From Merluccius polli (lineage: Eukaryota; Chordata; Actinopteri; Gadiformes; Merlucciidae), in contig JAOPHQ010003474.1 of NCBI GenBank assembly GCA_030340625.1, forward strand, positions 36,691-100,690: 64,000 bases of DNA, read 5' to 3'. Of this stretch, positions 1 to 10,320 are shown piece after piece. Position 1 is the first letter of the stretch; the number at the start of each line of letters is the position of its first letter. The notes beneath the pieces were generated by a model that was given only the letters and a program-made list of their open reading frames with translations, made no database searches and had not been told where the DNA came from. The translations under genes and the position numbers were made by a program.

Positions 1-549
1 GACTCGAGTGGCTTATTGCTTTTCTTAAACGGTTACTACGTTGATCTAGCAAGATTTCATTAAACAAAGGTACAGCAACGAAAAATGTAACGATATATTC
101 ATAGATAATCATTCTTCCGCCAAGAAATATATTCCCTCCATATGAATGGTTACGGTCGTTGCCATCTGAAAGGGTCGTTGCCACTATGACGTATTGCGTC
201 AAAACACACCGCGTTAATAGTTGTTGTATTGTACGAATATTTTGTATTTATATCTTGAATTGCCGACTCTATAAGTTCTTTCATTCCGTTTGTGTCTGCC
301 ATCTTAGCCAGTCTTTGTGTCATCATAGTAACCATAGTTACCACGCTGTGATGTACGCGGTGTGTTTTGACGCAATACGTCATAGTGGCAACGACCGTAA
401 CCATTCATATGGAGGGAATATATTTCTTGGCGGAAGAATGATTATCTATGAATATATCGTTACATTTTTCGTTGCTGTACCTTTGTTTAATGAAATCTTG
501 CTAGATCAACGTAGTAACCGTTTAAGAAAAGCAATAAGCCACTCGAGTC
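1..549. repeat. Long inverted-repeat (foldback) element
   Basis: Bases 1-213 are the reverse complement of 356-549 almost without mismatch, around a 142-bp centre. The arms differ by a 19-bp segment (about 163-181) present only in the left arm, where a GGTCGTTGCC motif is repeated. The outer end (CTCGAG...) coincides with the window edge, so the element may continue to the left. The open frames across it are products of the palindrome and show no protein family. The superfamily cannot be assigned because no target duplication is visible. Confidence 0.85.
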
Positions 550-735
550 TGTGCTTTGTACTGTATAATAAATCCCCTTAGCTGTTCGATATATAATAAT
601 ACAATATAATGCTAAATTTTACCGCAACTGCCTGGAAAAATGTATTCCATCCTGTCGGCTTTTTAATGGATTTTTTTTTTTGCACCTGCAGAGTCATTAG
701 CACCGCTATGTTCCGCCATTTTTTCCTAATAACAG

Positions 736-870
736 GACCGACCTTACGTCGTGACGTCAGGAGCGACGTTGAATGGCATCGACCCTTTCAGATGGCAACG
801 ACCGTTTACGAAAGGGAAATCCGCCCCGGCGCCAGCAGCAAATGATTCAGGGGGCGACATAGGTGCCGAG
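736..870. repeat. Fragment related to the left foldback arm
   Basis: Bases 780-805 are an exact reverse complement of 152-177, including the 19-bp piece missing from the right arm. This suggests a second, partly lost copy of the same repeat family, or a donor for conversion of the left arm. The surrounding sequence is CpG-rich and holds a TGACGTCA palindrome near 750. Confidence 0.55.
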
Positions 871-1207
871 AGGGGGCGGTGCTAAGAAAAAAAAAAAACG
901 CACTCGCAACTAAGGGCCAACAGGTAGCCTACCATGTAGACTTTTATTTCACAATATAACACGAGTCCACAAAGCCATTTGGAAGATCAACAAAATCAGC
1001 CAAGACAGACTATCCAAACACATCCAAACACATAGCCAACTCCGTATCACACCACAAGCTCAATGTCAACAGTCAACAAGCTGGCCAAAACGTCTCATAG
1101 GCCACGAAACATCCAGAATGAAATCCATATCCTTAAAAAAAAAGAAAAATTGATTGTGGATAAGTAATAGGCTAATAAAATATATAATAAAAAATAATAA
1201 TAAAAAA
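871..1207. other. Unassigned AT-rich left flank of the satellite array
   Basis: It contains an A12 run near 887-899, then AT-rich sequence with no recognisable element or coding region. It ends where the array-specific motif CTAGAAAATGCATTTCCTGC begins. Confidence 0.5.
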
Positions 1208-1293
1208 CTAGAAAATGCATTTCCTGCAGAAAACGCGTGTGAATGCTGGAAGCTGAATGATAAGCGCAAAGCAGAAATATAAAATGAATTGAT

Positions 1294-1648
1294 CTGAAGA
1301 ATCTGAAAGTAGTAGTATAAGCTGAAATAGTAGAAGAATCTGAAAGTAGTAGAAGAAGCTGAAATAGTAGAAGAATCTGAAAGTAGTAGTATAAGCTGAA
1401 ATAGTAGAAGAATCTGAAAGTAGTAGTAGAAGCTGAAATAGTAGAAGAATCTGAAAGTAGTAGTAGAAGCTGAAATAGTAGAAGAATCTGAAAGTAGTAG
1501 TATAAGCTGAAATAGTAGAAGAATCTGAAAGTAGTAGAAGAAGCTGAAATAGTAGAAGAATCTGAAAGTAGTAGTATAAGCTGAAATAGTAGAAGAATCT
1601 GAAAGTAGTAGTAGAAGCTGAAATAGTAGAAGAATCTGAAAGTAGTAG
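1294..1648. repeat. 37-bp minisatellite, array M0 left part
   Basis: About 9.6 copies of a 37-bp purine-rich unit made of two related halves, GAAGCTGAAATAGTAGAA and GAATCTGAAAGTAGTAGTA. Variants TATAAGCTG, TAGAAGCTG and GAAGAAGCTG mark individual copies. The block is cut by the BEL/Pao insertion and resumes at 9149. The minus-strand frame is open only because the unit has no minus-strand stop in any frame. Confidence 0.95.
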
Positions 1649-2073
1649 TGTAACTGTCTCAGAGACAGTCTGGACATTACAGAGATTTAAATATGTATTT
1701 ACATTAATTGTTTAATATGTATTTATTATTTGTTGAATTCATGATTTTGTTCTTTGGTTAAAAATGATTTAAGTTGTACTGTTAAAAATAGATATTGTGC
1801 CATTGCTTTGTGTTAAGAGTTTGTTTAAATATCTATCCCAGGGAATTATGGGAAAACGCGTCATCAGAGTTATAAAACCAGTCAAAGACTCATGGGTTTA
1901 AGAAGAAGATGGACTCTGTATTAGGTTTATAGCGCTAACGTTGTCACGGTGTTTTTTCTGTTGATTAAAGTTTACAGTTTTAGAGAGAGAGAGAGAGAGA
2001 TTAAAGGGAAAAATAAATATACAAAAAGACATCAGTACGAAGCGTGGCCGTTTATTGAACCTATGCAGTTACA
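1649..2073 (+). repeat. BEL/Pao 5' LTR
   Basis: 425 bp, beginning TGTAACTGTCTC and ending TGCAGTTACA. It contains a TATAAAA box at 1871-1877, a (GA)n tract near 1982-2000 and an AATAAA signal at 2012-2017, consistent with an LTR promoter and polyadenylation site. The sequence after it, GTGACAACGACCCGC, is where a primer-binding site should lie, but I could not match it to a tRNA. Confidence 0.95.
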
Positions 2074-2096
2074 GTGACAACGACCCGCTAATGCGG

Positions 2097-2722
2097 CTAA
2101 GTTAGCCTAGCTTTCAGTTCGAAGCCAACAACAAGAGGACCGGCGCGCGTGCCAGAGAGCAACGTTCGCAAGCAGCACACCGGTTTCGCGACTCGACGAG
2201 CGGGGAGCGGCGTCCACAGACGTCGCGGCTGTTTGACGGCTCGAGGAGCAGAGAGCAACGTTCGCAAGCAGCGCACCAGTTTCACGGCTCGGCCAGCAGA
2301 GAGCACCGTTCGCAAGCAGCTACCCTGCACCAGGATATGATTCGGCTCGGCCAGCTGAGAACGACGTTCGCAAACAGCACGCCTTCATCCGACCTCGCCG
2401 CAGTAAGCCAAGCAATGCCTGTCTAGTCTACAAGGTCTTTCTGACTGATCTTCGGCGTAGGCTACAACAGACGACATCAGGTTTGACCATGCTGACCTGA
2501 AGTTTGAGAACGTCACGTATGGACATTTGTAAATTAGAGTGGACTTGATTGATATCAGTTGATATTACCAGATACATTAACAGCCTAATGATTGTTCCTA
2601 CATTATTTTGCATTTTGTTTAAAGTGGCATTGCATTTTGATTTAAAGTTAAGCATTTATTTAGTTCATTAAGATATTTTGAGTGTACCCTATACAAGTTT
2701 AAAATAGATATCTTAAGTTAAG
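2097..2722 (+). other. BEL/Pao leader with internal repeats
   Basis: The untranslated leader contains four imperfect copies of GAGAGCAACGTTCGCAAGCA at about 2155, 2252, 2299 and 2357, separated by CG-rich sequence with GGCTCG motifs. From 2420 on it is AT-rich up to the gag start codon at 2723. Packaging or dimerisation signals may lie here, but this is inference. Confidence 0.7.
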
Positions 2723-5700
2723 ATGTCAGTTCATGGAGAAAAGTCAGGAGGTGATAAATTAGAAGATCCTCTCAAGAGTGGTGAACAGTGTTTACAACCT
2801 GATGCCACTTCAATAACAGTTGGCCCAGAGCAAAGAAAATCTAGTAGGGAAAGAAAATCAACCCCCAAAATGCTAGAACTAAAGGAACAACAAATAGGTC
2901 AAAGGGAGCACAAATTCACCAAGCTATATGAATGCTGGAAAAGGGAAGTTAGAACTACACGTGACAAACTTAAAAATGATTGCACTGAAGACGAGTTAGC
3001 CGACATGATGGATGCGGTAGAGGGACTTGAAAATCAAGTTAAAGATGCATATGAAAACATACGATTGCAATTAGCACCTCCTCATCAGATTCGAAGAAAG
3101 ATTGATTCTTGTGTAGCAGTAACAGTAGATTTGATGGGTCTATTGAAAGTGCGTATGAGTGAAGTGGGTCAAGAAGAGTTCAATGAAAAGGGTGAAAATG
3201 CTAGACTTCACATGGTGCTTGATAGAGAGTATGCACAGTCTATATTTGAGGCATCCGTGATCGACCGTACAGCCCCTAGCCTTAAGTCAAGCTGTTCATC
3301 AGAGCGGCAGAGCATCACAGTCAAAAGAGCAGAGTATGCTGCGCAGTTAGCCGCAAAAGAAGCAGAAGTACAAATGGAGGATGCAATAGCTGCTCAAAAA
3401 CAAGAACTTAAAAGACTGGAAAATCAGAGAGATCTGCAAGTAATGGCTGCTAAACTTAGAGTGTACTCTGAAGCTGAAGGGAGCGAAACTCATGACAGAG
3501 GTAGAGTAGGGCAGGTTGAGACACCTACTGGTCCTTTAGTACCACCTGAAAACATAAAGAGAGAGCAAGCGTGCAATAATAACGTTGAACAAACGAACAC
3601 TGTTAAATATGAAACACTGTTAGTACAAGCCCTACATGATTCAATGGTCCTCACTAGACTTCCTGCTCCCGAGCCCTCAATTTTCTCAGGGGATCCACTT
3701 AATTTCTTAGAGTGGAGTACGAGCTTTAAAACATTGATAGAGCGACGATGCACTAACGCAGCAGACAAATTATTTTATCTGCAAAAGTACATTGGTGGTG
3801 AGGCACGTTCCGTGTTAGAAGGAACCTTCTTTAGAAAGGATGACGAAGCTTATGACCAAGCCTGGGAGACACTGCAAGCTCGCTACGGTCATCCCTTTGT
3901 AATTCAGCGTGCATTTAGAGAAAGGCTAAATAACTGGCCAAACATAGGCCCCAGAGATTCAGGAAAGCTAAGACAGTTCAGTGACTTCTTGTCAGCATGC
4001 AGCAAAGCCATGCCACATGTGAAGGGATTGCAGGTGCTGAACGATTGCGAGGCAAATCAGAAAATGCTTCGAAAGCTTCCAGATTGGATTACATCTCGTT
4101 GGAACCGTCATGTAACAAAGCAACTACAACAAAGAGAAGAATATCCTACATTTAAAGAATTTGCTGAGTTCATGGTGCAGGAAGCAGAAATTGCCTGTAA
4201 CCCCATGACATCACTTAATGCTTTAAAACATGTGGAAGAAAGGCCCTCTCGAGATATTAAGCGTTCACAAGCTAATGCATTTATCACAGACATCAATGCA
4301 ACAGATAGTGCCCAAAAGAACAGCTTTAATGAAAATAATGTGTCAAACACATCCTCCTACTCAATCAAATGCACATGCTGTGGTGAAGGTCATTCCATCC
4401 ACAAATGCCAGACGTTTGCCAGTAAGCCTGCAGAGGACAAGAGACAGGTCATATTTGACAACAATCTCTGTTTTGGCTGCCTTAGAAAAGGGCATAGCTC
4501 GAAAGACTGCAAACAAAAGGCTACCTGTAAAATATGTAAGAAACATCATCCAACAGCACTACATGAAGACCGTCCACCAGCAGATAGAGTTCCAAATGTT
4601 TGGCAGGTTGAGGAGAAAACAGCTTCCCTGTCTTGCTGCGTAGATAGAGGCGATGGTGGGAGCACATCTATGATAGTGCCCGTCTGGATTTCTTCAACGA
4701 AGACTCCTGAAACAGAGAGACTTGCATATGCCTTACTTGACACTCAGAGTAGTAACACCTTTGTAGATCAAGAGGTTTGCCAAATGCTAGGAGCAAGCTC
4801 AGAGCCAGTAAAGTTAAAGCTGAACACTATGATGGGAAAAGACTCCATTATTCAGAGTGCAAGAGTTAGCAGTCTTAGAGTAAGAGGGCTATCATCCAAA
4901 GATTGGATCAACTTGCCGCCTGCATATACTACAGATTTCATTCCCCTTGAGCGCTCCCACATTCCCACACCAAAAACTGCTGAGAGGTGGAATCACCTGA
5001 AAGGAATGGCACAGGAAATACCAGAATTAATGGACTGCAAAGTGGGACTTCTCATAGGCTATGATTGTTCCAGAGCATTAGCTCCACGCTCAGTCATTAC
5101 GGGAAGAGACGATGAACCATATGCCATCAAAACCGACCTGGGCTGGAGTATTGTCGGAAACTCATCCCGAGGTGCAAGGTCAACCGAGGTAACTGGCCTG
5201 TGTCACCGCATAGCAGTCAAAGAACTTCCACCATTGACACCAGCTACCGTAATCAAAGCCCTTGAGTTTGACTTCAGAGATAGTAACCACCGTGAAAAGA
5301 GCATATCACAAGACGATATACACTTCATGCAGTTGCTGAACAGGACGGTTCATCAAAACGCAGATGGGCACCTGGAGATGCCATTGCCCTTTAAGACACG
5401 CCCACAACTGCCAGCAAACAAGAGGCTAGCTCTGGTGCGGCTGAAGCACTTGAAAAGAAAACTTGATAAAAACTCAAAATTCAAAGAAGACTACATTCGA
5501 TTCATGGAGGGCCTATTCAATGATGGAGATGCGGAAAGGGCTGAAGATGAACTTGTGCCAGGAAATGTGTGGTATGTCCCACATCACGGGGTTTACCACC
5601 CAAGGAAGCCAAACAAAATAAGGGTGGTGTTTGACTGCTCTGCTAAGTACGAGAGCACAGCGTTGAACGATCACTTACTGACTGGACCTGATCTAGCAAA

Positions 5701-7477
5701 TGGAATGACGGGTGTCCTCTGCAGGTTCCGCAAACATTCAGTTGCAGTCATCTGTGATGTTGAAAAGATGTTTCATAGGTTTCATGTGAGCCCTGATGAC
5801 AGAGATTTCCTTCGTTTCCTTTGGTGGGAAGGTGGGGATACGAACGCAGAGCCAAAAGAGTTTCGAATGAAGGTACACCTCTTTGGAGCCGCTTCTTCAC
5901 CTGGCTGTGCAAATTACGGAATGAAATATCTTGCCAGTCAGCATGAAAGGGAGTATCCTGCAGCTGCCGAGTTCATCAAGAAGAACTTTTATGTTGATGA
6001 TGGCCTAGTCAGTGTGGAATCTGAGGATGCAGCCATTCAGTTAGTGAGAGAAGCACAAAGCCTGTGTGAAAAGGGAAAACTGCATCTCCATAAGTTCATT
6101 TCAAACAGCAGAGAAGTCTTAGAGTCAATCCCTGAAAGCGAACGGGCAGGTGGAGTTCATGATGTGGATCTCAGCCTCGGAGAGCTTCCCATGCAGACAG
6201 TGTTAGGAGTAAGGTGGGGTGTAAGCAGTGACAATTTCTCCTTTAAAATCAGCCTTGATGAAAAACCAGCGACACGCCGGGGAATCCTCTCCACTGTAGC
6301 CTCAGTTTTTGACCCCCTGGGCTTTCTGGCCCCCTTTCTGCTGCTGGGGAAGAAAATACTGCAGGAGATGTGCCAGAAAGGAGTGGGATGGGATGAACCA
6401 CTGCCGAGAGAATTAGTGCCACGATGGGATAACTGGCTGAAGGATCTGGAAAACCTGCCAAGTCTTCAGATACCAAGATGCCTCACTCCTATTGATGTTG
6501 GAAAGATCCAAAGAACCGAACTGCATCATTTTTCAGATGCGAGCTGCAATGGCTATGGCCAGGCCTCGTATATCCGAGTTGTAGGTGAGAACAAAGTGCA
6601 CTGCTCTTTAGTCATAGGTAAGGCTAGGGTCTCACCCACGAAAATTGTAACCATACCTAGGCTAGAATTGACAGCTGCAGTGGTCTCCGCAATAGTCAGC
6701 AGCATGTTAAAAGAAGAGCTAGAGCTTCATTTGGACGAAGAATATTTCTGGACCGACTCCCAAGTGGTCTTGGGCTACATTAACAATGAAGCCCGTAGGT
6801 TCCATGTTTTTGTAGCAAATAGAGTAGAGAGAATCAGAGAACTAACTGACCCCTCCCAGTGGTACTACGTCAGCACTGATCAAAATCCAGCTGATCACGC
6901 CTCCAGAGGCCTCAGTGTGACCGAACTGATTAACTCAAACTGGCTTACTGGTCCAGAGTTCCTGGGGGAAAGGGAGATAGCCACACCAACGTTAACTCCA
7001 GAGCTCATGGTGGGAGACCCTGAAGTAAGGACGATACAGGTTTTACACACACAAGTAAAGAACAAAGAAAGTTTTCTAGTCATGCTTGAGCGCTTTTCAA
7101 AATGGCATACTGCCTTAAACGTTGTAGCTCGGATTAAGCGCTTAGCAAAAAGAACCAAAGAGACCGGCCCAGTCAGTGTTGAAGAGAGAAGAAGTGCCAG
7201 TCTGGCGCTCATAAATCTGGCACAAAATCAGGCTTTCAAAGAGGAAATACAAATACTGAGCAAGGGCGAGCTATCATGTAGCCATCCGTTATATCAGCTT
7301 GACCCAGTGTTGCAAGATGGTGTCCTAAGGGTGGGTGGGAGACTAAAAAAACGCTTCTTTACCTCTAGATCTGAAACATCCAGTCATTTTGCCAAGAGAT
7401 GGAGTGATTACTCGCCTTATTTTGGATTACTGTCATGGAAACACACAACACCAGGGCAGAGGACTAACTCTAAATGA
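2723..7477 (+). CDS. BEL/Pao gag-pol polyprotein (gag, protease, RT, RNase H)
   Basis: 1584 codons. Residues 1-250 are charged and helical. A DUF1759-like gag region starts near 315 (PSIFSGDPLNFLEW). Three zinc-knuckle-like clusters begin at C550, C583 and C602; the second is a standard CX2CX4HX4C. The aspartic protease site is at D673 with DTQS in place of the usual DTGS. RT carries FDCSA at D971 and the catalytic YVDD at 1090-1093. RNase H carries D1272 and D1345 (WTDSQ). After about residue 1541 the reading leaves the conserved frame: a 1-nt length change in the A7 run at 7345-7351 makes the last 40 or so residues nonsense. The start is the first ATG after the leader. Whether the frameshift is mutation, assembly error or a programmed slip is open; mutation or error is likeliest, since BEL/Pao pol is normally one frame. 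Confidence 0.93.
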   Translation: MSVHGEKSGGDKLEDPLKSGEQCLQPDATSITVGPEQRKSSRERKSTPKMLELKEQQIGQREHKFTKLYECWKREVRTTRDKLKNDCTEDELADMMDAVEGLENQVKDAYENIRLQLAPPHQIRRKIDSCVAVTVDLMGLLKVRMSEVGQEEFNEKGENARLHMVLDREYAQSIFEASVIDRTAPSLKSSCSSERQSITVKRAEYAAQLAAKEAEVQMEDAIAAQKQELKRLENQRDLQVMAAKLRVYSEAEGSETHDRGRVGQVETPTGPLVPPENIKREQACNNNVEQTNTVKYETLLVQALHDSMVLTRLPAPEPSIFSGDPLNFLEWSTSFKTLIERRCTNAADKLFYLQKYIGGEARSVLEGTFFRKDDEAYDQAWETLQARYGHPFVIQRAFRERLNNWPNIGPRDSGKLRQFSDFLSACSKAMPHVKGLQVLNDCEANQKMLRKLPDWITSRWNRHVTKQLQQREEYPTFKEFAEFMVQEAEIACNPMTSLNALKHVEERPSRDIKRSQANAFITDINATDSAQKNSFNENNVSNTSSYSIKCTCCGEGHSIHKCQTFASKPAEDKRQVIFDNNLCFGCLRKGHSSKDCKQKATCKICKKHHPTALHEDRPPADRVPNVWQVEEKTASLSCCVDRGDGGSTSMIVPVWISSTKTPETERLAYALLDTQSSNTFVDQEVCQMLGASSEPVKLKLNTMMGKDSIIQSARVSSLRVRGLSSKDWINLPPAYTTDFIPLERSHIPTPKTAERWNHLKGMAQEIPELMDCKVGLLIGYDCSRALAPRSVITGRDDEPYAIKTDLGWSIVGNSSRGARSTEVTGLCHRIAVKELPPLTPATVIKALEFDFRDSNHREKSISQDDIHFMQLLNRTVHQNADGHLEMPLPFKTRPQLPANKRLALVRLKHLKRKLDKNSKFKEDYIRFMEGLFNDGDAERAEDELVPGNVWYVPHHGVYHPRKPNKIRVVFDCSAKYESTALNDHLLTGPDLANGMTGVLCRFRKHSVAVICDVEKMFHRFHVSPDDRDFLRFLWWEGGDTNAEPKEFRMKVHLFGAASSPGCANYGMKYLASQHEREYPAAAEFIKKNFYVDDGLVSVESEDAAIQLVREAQSLCEKGKLHLHKFISNSREVLESIPESERAGGVHDVDLSLGELPMQTVLGVRWGVSSDNFSFKISLDEKPATRRGILSTVASVFDPLGFLAPFLLLGKKILQEMCQKGVGWDEPLPRELVPRWDNWLKDLENLPSLQIPRCLTPIDVGKIQRTELHHFSDASCNGYGQASYIRVVGENKVHCSLVIGKARVSPTKIVTIPRLELTAAVVSAIVSSMLKEELELHLDEEYFWTDSQVVLGYINNEARRFHVFVANRVERIRELTDPSQWYYVSTDQNPADHASRGLSVTELINSNWLTGPEFLGEREIATPTLTPELMVGDPEVRTIQVLHTQVKNKESFLVMLERFSKWHTALNVVARIKRLAKRTKETGPVSVEERRSASLALINLAQNQAFKEEIQILSKGELSCSHPLYQLDPVLQDGVLRVGGRLKKRFFTSRSETSSHFAKRWSDYSPYFGLLSWKHTTPGQRTNSK

Positions 7478-8573
7478 AGTCAGAGCTAATGGATACTGGA
7501 TTGTCAGTGGCAGCAAAGTTGTGGCAAGCTACATCAAACAATGTGTCACATGTAGGAAAGCTCGCAGGCCAACAGAAACACAAAAGATGGCAGATCTACC
7601 TGATCATCGTGTTGACCCGTCTCCACCATTCTCTTACTGTGGAATGGACTGTTTTGGTCCATTTCATGGTAAACAAGGTCGTAAAGAGCATAAGAGATAT
7701 GGCCTCATTTTCACTTGTCTGTCATCAAGAGCAATACATTTAGAGATGTTAGAGGACTTGACAACAGACTCTTTCATAAATGCCCTGCGATGTTTTATTG
7801 GTATTCGTGGAACAGTAAGACAAATCTTATCTGATCAGGGGACAAATTTTGTTGGAGCAAAAAATGAACTAGCAAAGGCTCTGCTGGAAGTAGACCAGGA
7901 GCGACTAGCTACTTACCTGGCTCAAAAGCAGTGTGAATTCATAATGAATGTGCCAAATGCCAGTCACATGGGAGGAGTATGGGAACGGCAAATTAGGACA
8001 GTAAGAAGCATCCTAAGCTCTGTTCTTTCACAGAGTAATGGCCGTTTGAACGACTTTTCTTTGAGAACATTCCTTTACGAAGCAATGTCAATAGTAAATA
8101 GCCGCCCACTTACTACTGATAGCATAAACGATCCCAACGCTCTAGATCCACTTACCCCAAACCATTTACTTACCATGAAGGCCACAGTTCCACTTCCTCC
8201 TCCAGGAATATTTGTAGCAGAAGACCTGTACGCCAAGAAAAGATGGCGCAGGGTCCAGTACCTAGCTGAACAGTTTTGGGGGAGATGGAGGAAAGAGTAT
8301 TTGGCAAACATTGCACTCAGACAGCGTTGGCATTCTCCTAGGAGAAATGTAAAACCTGGAGATGTAGTCATAGTGAAAGAGGAAGGAATTCCTCGCTGTG
8401 AGTGGAGACTCGGCAGAGTAACTGAAGTATGCAAAGGCAAAGATGGCCTGGTAAGGAAGGCCTCAGTGCAAATAGGAAATAGGAGTTTAGACAAAAGGGG
8501 TCAAAGGCTTACTAATTCATCAATACTTGCACGTCCCATTCATAAATTAGTTGTACTCATAGAAAGCAAATGA
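7353..8573 (+). CDS. BEL/Pao integrase (3' part of pol, +1 frame)
   Basis: This frame continues pol after the A7 frameshift. Counting from the first ATG at 7389, an HHCC zinc-binding region uses H16, H21, C52 and C55. The catalytic triad is D87 (GMDCFGPF), D149 (LSDQGTNF) and E199 (GGVWERQ). The D149-E199 gap of 50 residues is longer than the classic 35. A C-terminal SH3-like region follows (PGDVVIVKEEG). All catalytic residues are present and there are no internal stops, so only the upstream frameshift prevents normal translation. The independent ATG at 7389 lies inside the conserved domain and is probably not a natural start. Confidence 0.93.
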   Translation, partial: ASLPLDLKHPVILPRDGVITRLILDYCHGNTQHQGRGLTLNEVRANGYWIVSGSKVVASYIKQCVTCRKARRPTETQKMADLPDHRVDPSPPFSYCGMDCFGPFHGKQGRKEHKRYGLIFTCLSSRAIHLEMLEDLTTDSFINALRCFIGIRGTVRQILSDQGTNFVGAKNELAKALLEVDQERLATYLAQKQCEFIMNVPNASHMGGVWERQIRTVRSILSSVLSQSNGRLNDFSLRTFLYEAMSIVNSRPLTTDSINDPNALDPLTPNHLLTMKATVPLPPPGIFVAEDLYAKKRWRRVQYLAEQFWGRWRKEYLANIALRQRWHSPRRNVKPGDVVIVKEEGIPRCEWRLGRVTEVCKGKDGLVRKASVQIGNRSLDKRGQRLTNSSILARPIHKLVVLIESK

Positions 8574-8713
8574 GATGTTTGTCTGTAGTTCATTTAAAAC
8601 CCACATACAGCTATAGTGAGAATCGAGAAGGCTATGAGTTAAAGGTCTTACACGTGTTCATAATTGATTAAGAAGTTACAAGATTTATTTGAATGTATCA
8701 TAAATTATAGTAA

Positions 8714-8723
8714 CTGGTGGGAG
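8714..8723 (+). promoter_or_regulatory. BEL/Pao polypurine tract (candidate)
   Basis: Short purine-rich stretch CTGGTGGGAG directly before the 3' LTR, the position expected for the plus-strand primer. It is short, so confidence is moderate. Confidence 0.55.
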
Positions 8724-9148
8724 TGTAACTGTCTCAGAGACAGTCTGGACATTACAGAGATTTAAATATGTATTTACATTAATTGTTTAATATGTATTTA
8801 TTATTTGTTGAATTCATGATTTTGTTCTTTGGTTAAAAATGATTTAAGTTGTACTGTTAAAAATAGATATTGTGCCATTGCTTTGTGTTAAGAGTTTGTT
8901 TAAATATCTATCCCAGGGAATTATGGGAAAACGCGTCATCAGAGTTATAAAACCAGTCAAAGACTCATGGGTTTAAGAAGAAGATGGACTCTGTATTAGG
9001 TTTATAGCGCTAACGTTGTCACGGTGTTTTTTCTGTTGATTAAAGTTTACAGTTTTAGAGAGAGAGAGAGAGAGATTAAAGGGAAAAATAAATATACAAA
9101 AAGACATCAGTACGAAGCGTGGCCGTTTATTGAACCTATGCAGTTACA
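8724..9148 (+). repeat. BEL/Pao 3' LTR
   Basis: 425 bp, the same length as the 5' LTR and matching it throughout by eye. TATAAAA at 8946-8952 and AATAAA at 9087-9092 keep the same offset of 7075 bases. It is followed by the target duplication AGTAG (9149-9153). Confidence 0.95.
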
Positions 9149-9894
9149 AGTAGTATAAGCTGAAATAGTAGAAGAATCTGAAAGTAGTAGTAGAAGCTGA
9201 AATAGTAGAAGAATCTGAAAGTAGTAGTAGAAGCTGAAATAGTAGAAGAATCTGAAAGTAGTAGTAGAAGCTGAAATAGTAGAAGAATCTGAAAGTAGTA
9301 GTAGAAGCTGAAATAGTAGAAGAATCTGAAAGTAGTAGAAGCTGAAATAGTAGAAGAATCTGAAAGTAGTAGAAGAAGCTGAAATAGTAGAAGAATCTGA
9401 AAGTAGTAGTAGAAGCTGAAATAGTAGAAGAATCTGAAAGTAGTAGTAGAAGCTGAAATAGTAGAAGAATCTGAAAGTAGTAGAAGAAGCTGAAATAGTA
9501 GAAGAATCTGAAAGTAGTAGAAGAAGCTGAAATAGTAGAAGAATCTGAAAGTAGTAGTAGAAGCTGAAATAGTAGAAGAATCTGAAAGTAGTAGTAGAAG
9601 CTGAAATAGTAGAAGAATCTGAAAGTAGTAGTAGAAGCTGAAATAGTAGAATTATCAAAGTAGTAGAAGTAGTTGAAATTGTAGTAGTAGCTGAAATAGT
9701 AGAAGAATCTGAAATAGTAGAAGTAGCTGAAAGTAGTAGTAGCCGAATTAGTAATACTAATAGCTTTAATTGTTTGATCGATGGGAAACGGTTGAAATTT
9801 GAATTAGTTACGACGTAAAGCATTGGGAGAATAAGAGGCTGGGCGGCCGTCCGCCCATTGATTTATATTGGAAAAATAAATGTATACTACAATT
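9149..9894. repeat. 37-bp minisatellite M0 right part, plus D linker
   Basis: The minisatellite resumes after the BEL element and runs to 9650 (about 13 copies). It includes one 34-bp copy near 9331-9353 that lacks a GTA. The D linker (9651-9894) starts with degenerate copies, then a diverged 207-bp-type monomer piece, then GGGCGGCCGTCCGCCC, a reduced form of the H hairpin. The order of unit variants matches the right half of array M3 (17576-18074). Confidence 0.92.
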
Positions 9895-10320
9895 TACTAT
9901 TGCGGGCACCCCCCCCACCCCCCAGCCGTAGGTCCGCGGTGTGTTTGTGTTACTATTGGGGGCAGCCCCCCCCCCCCCCCCGGCCGTAGGTCCGCGGTGT
10001 GTTTGTGTTACTATTGGGGGCAGCCCCCCCCCCCCCCCCCCCCCCCCGGCCGTAGGTCCGCGGTGTGTTTGTTTGTGTTACTATTGCGGGCACCCCCCCC
10101 CCCCCCCCCCCCCCCCGTAGGTCCGCGGTGTGTTTGTTTGTGTTACTATTGCGGGCGCCCCCCCCCCCCCCCCCCCCCCCGTAGGTCCGCGGTGTGTTTG
10201 TTTGTGTTACTATTGCGGGCACCCCCCCCCCCCCCCCCCCCCCCGTAGGTCCGCGGTGTGTTTGTTTGTGTTACTATTGCCCGCCCCGCCCCCCCCCCCC
10301 CCGTCGGCCGTAGCTCCGCG
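9895..10320. repeat. C-rich tandem array C1
   Basis: About seven copies of a GGCCGTAGGTCCGCGGTGTG...TTACTATTGCGGGCA unit (about 50 bp) separated by C runs of roughly 14-27 bases. The last copy carries the marker TTGCCCGCCCCG and ends GTAGCTCCGCGG, shared with C4. The minus strand is G-run rich and could form quadruplexes. Proline-rich open frames here are artefacts. Confidence 0.92.

Larger units (their letters stand above)
1649..9148 (+). mobile_element. BEL/Pao LTR retrotransposon, nearly intact
   Basis: A 7500-bp element with 425-bp direct LTRs (TG...CA ends) flanked by a 5-bp duplication AGTAG (1644-1648 and 9149-9153). The LTRs look identical base for base, which points to a recent insertion. 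The internal region has a repeat-rich leader, a 1584-codon gag-protease-RT-RNase H frame and an integrase frame. The order PR-RT-RH-IN, the DUF1759-like gag, the peptidase A17-like region and YVDD in RT are typical of BEL/Pao. One frameshift in an A7 run (7345-7351) separates integrase from the rest. It sits inside the 37-bp minisatellite; removing it with one AGTAG restores a normal repeat unit. Confidence 0.95.

Noticed and set aside
7389..7391. Independent start codon for a separate BEL integrase gene
   Set aside because: The ATG is inside the conserved integrase region and upstream conserved residues continue in the same frame back to the A7 run.
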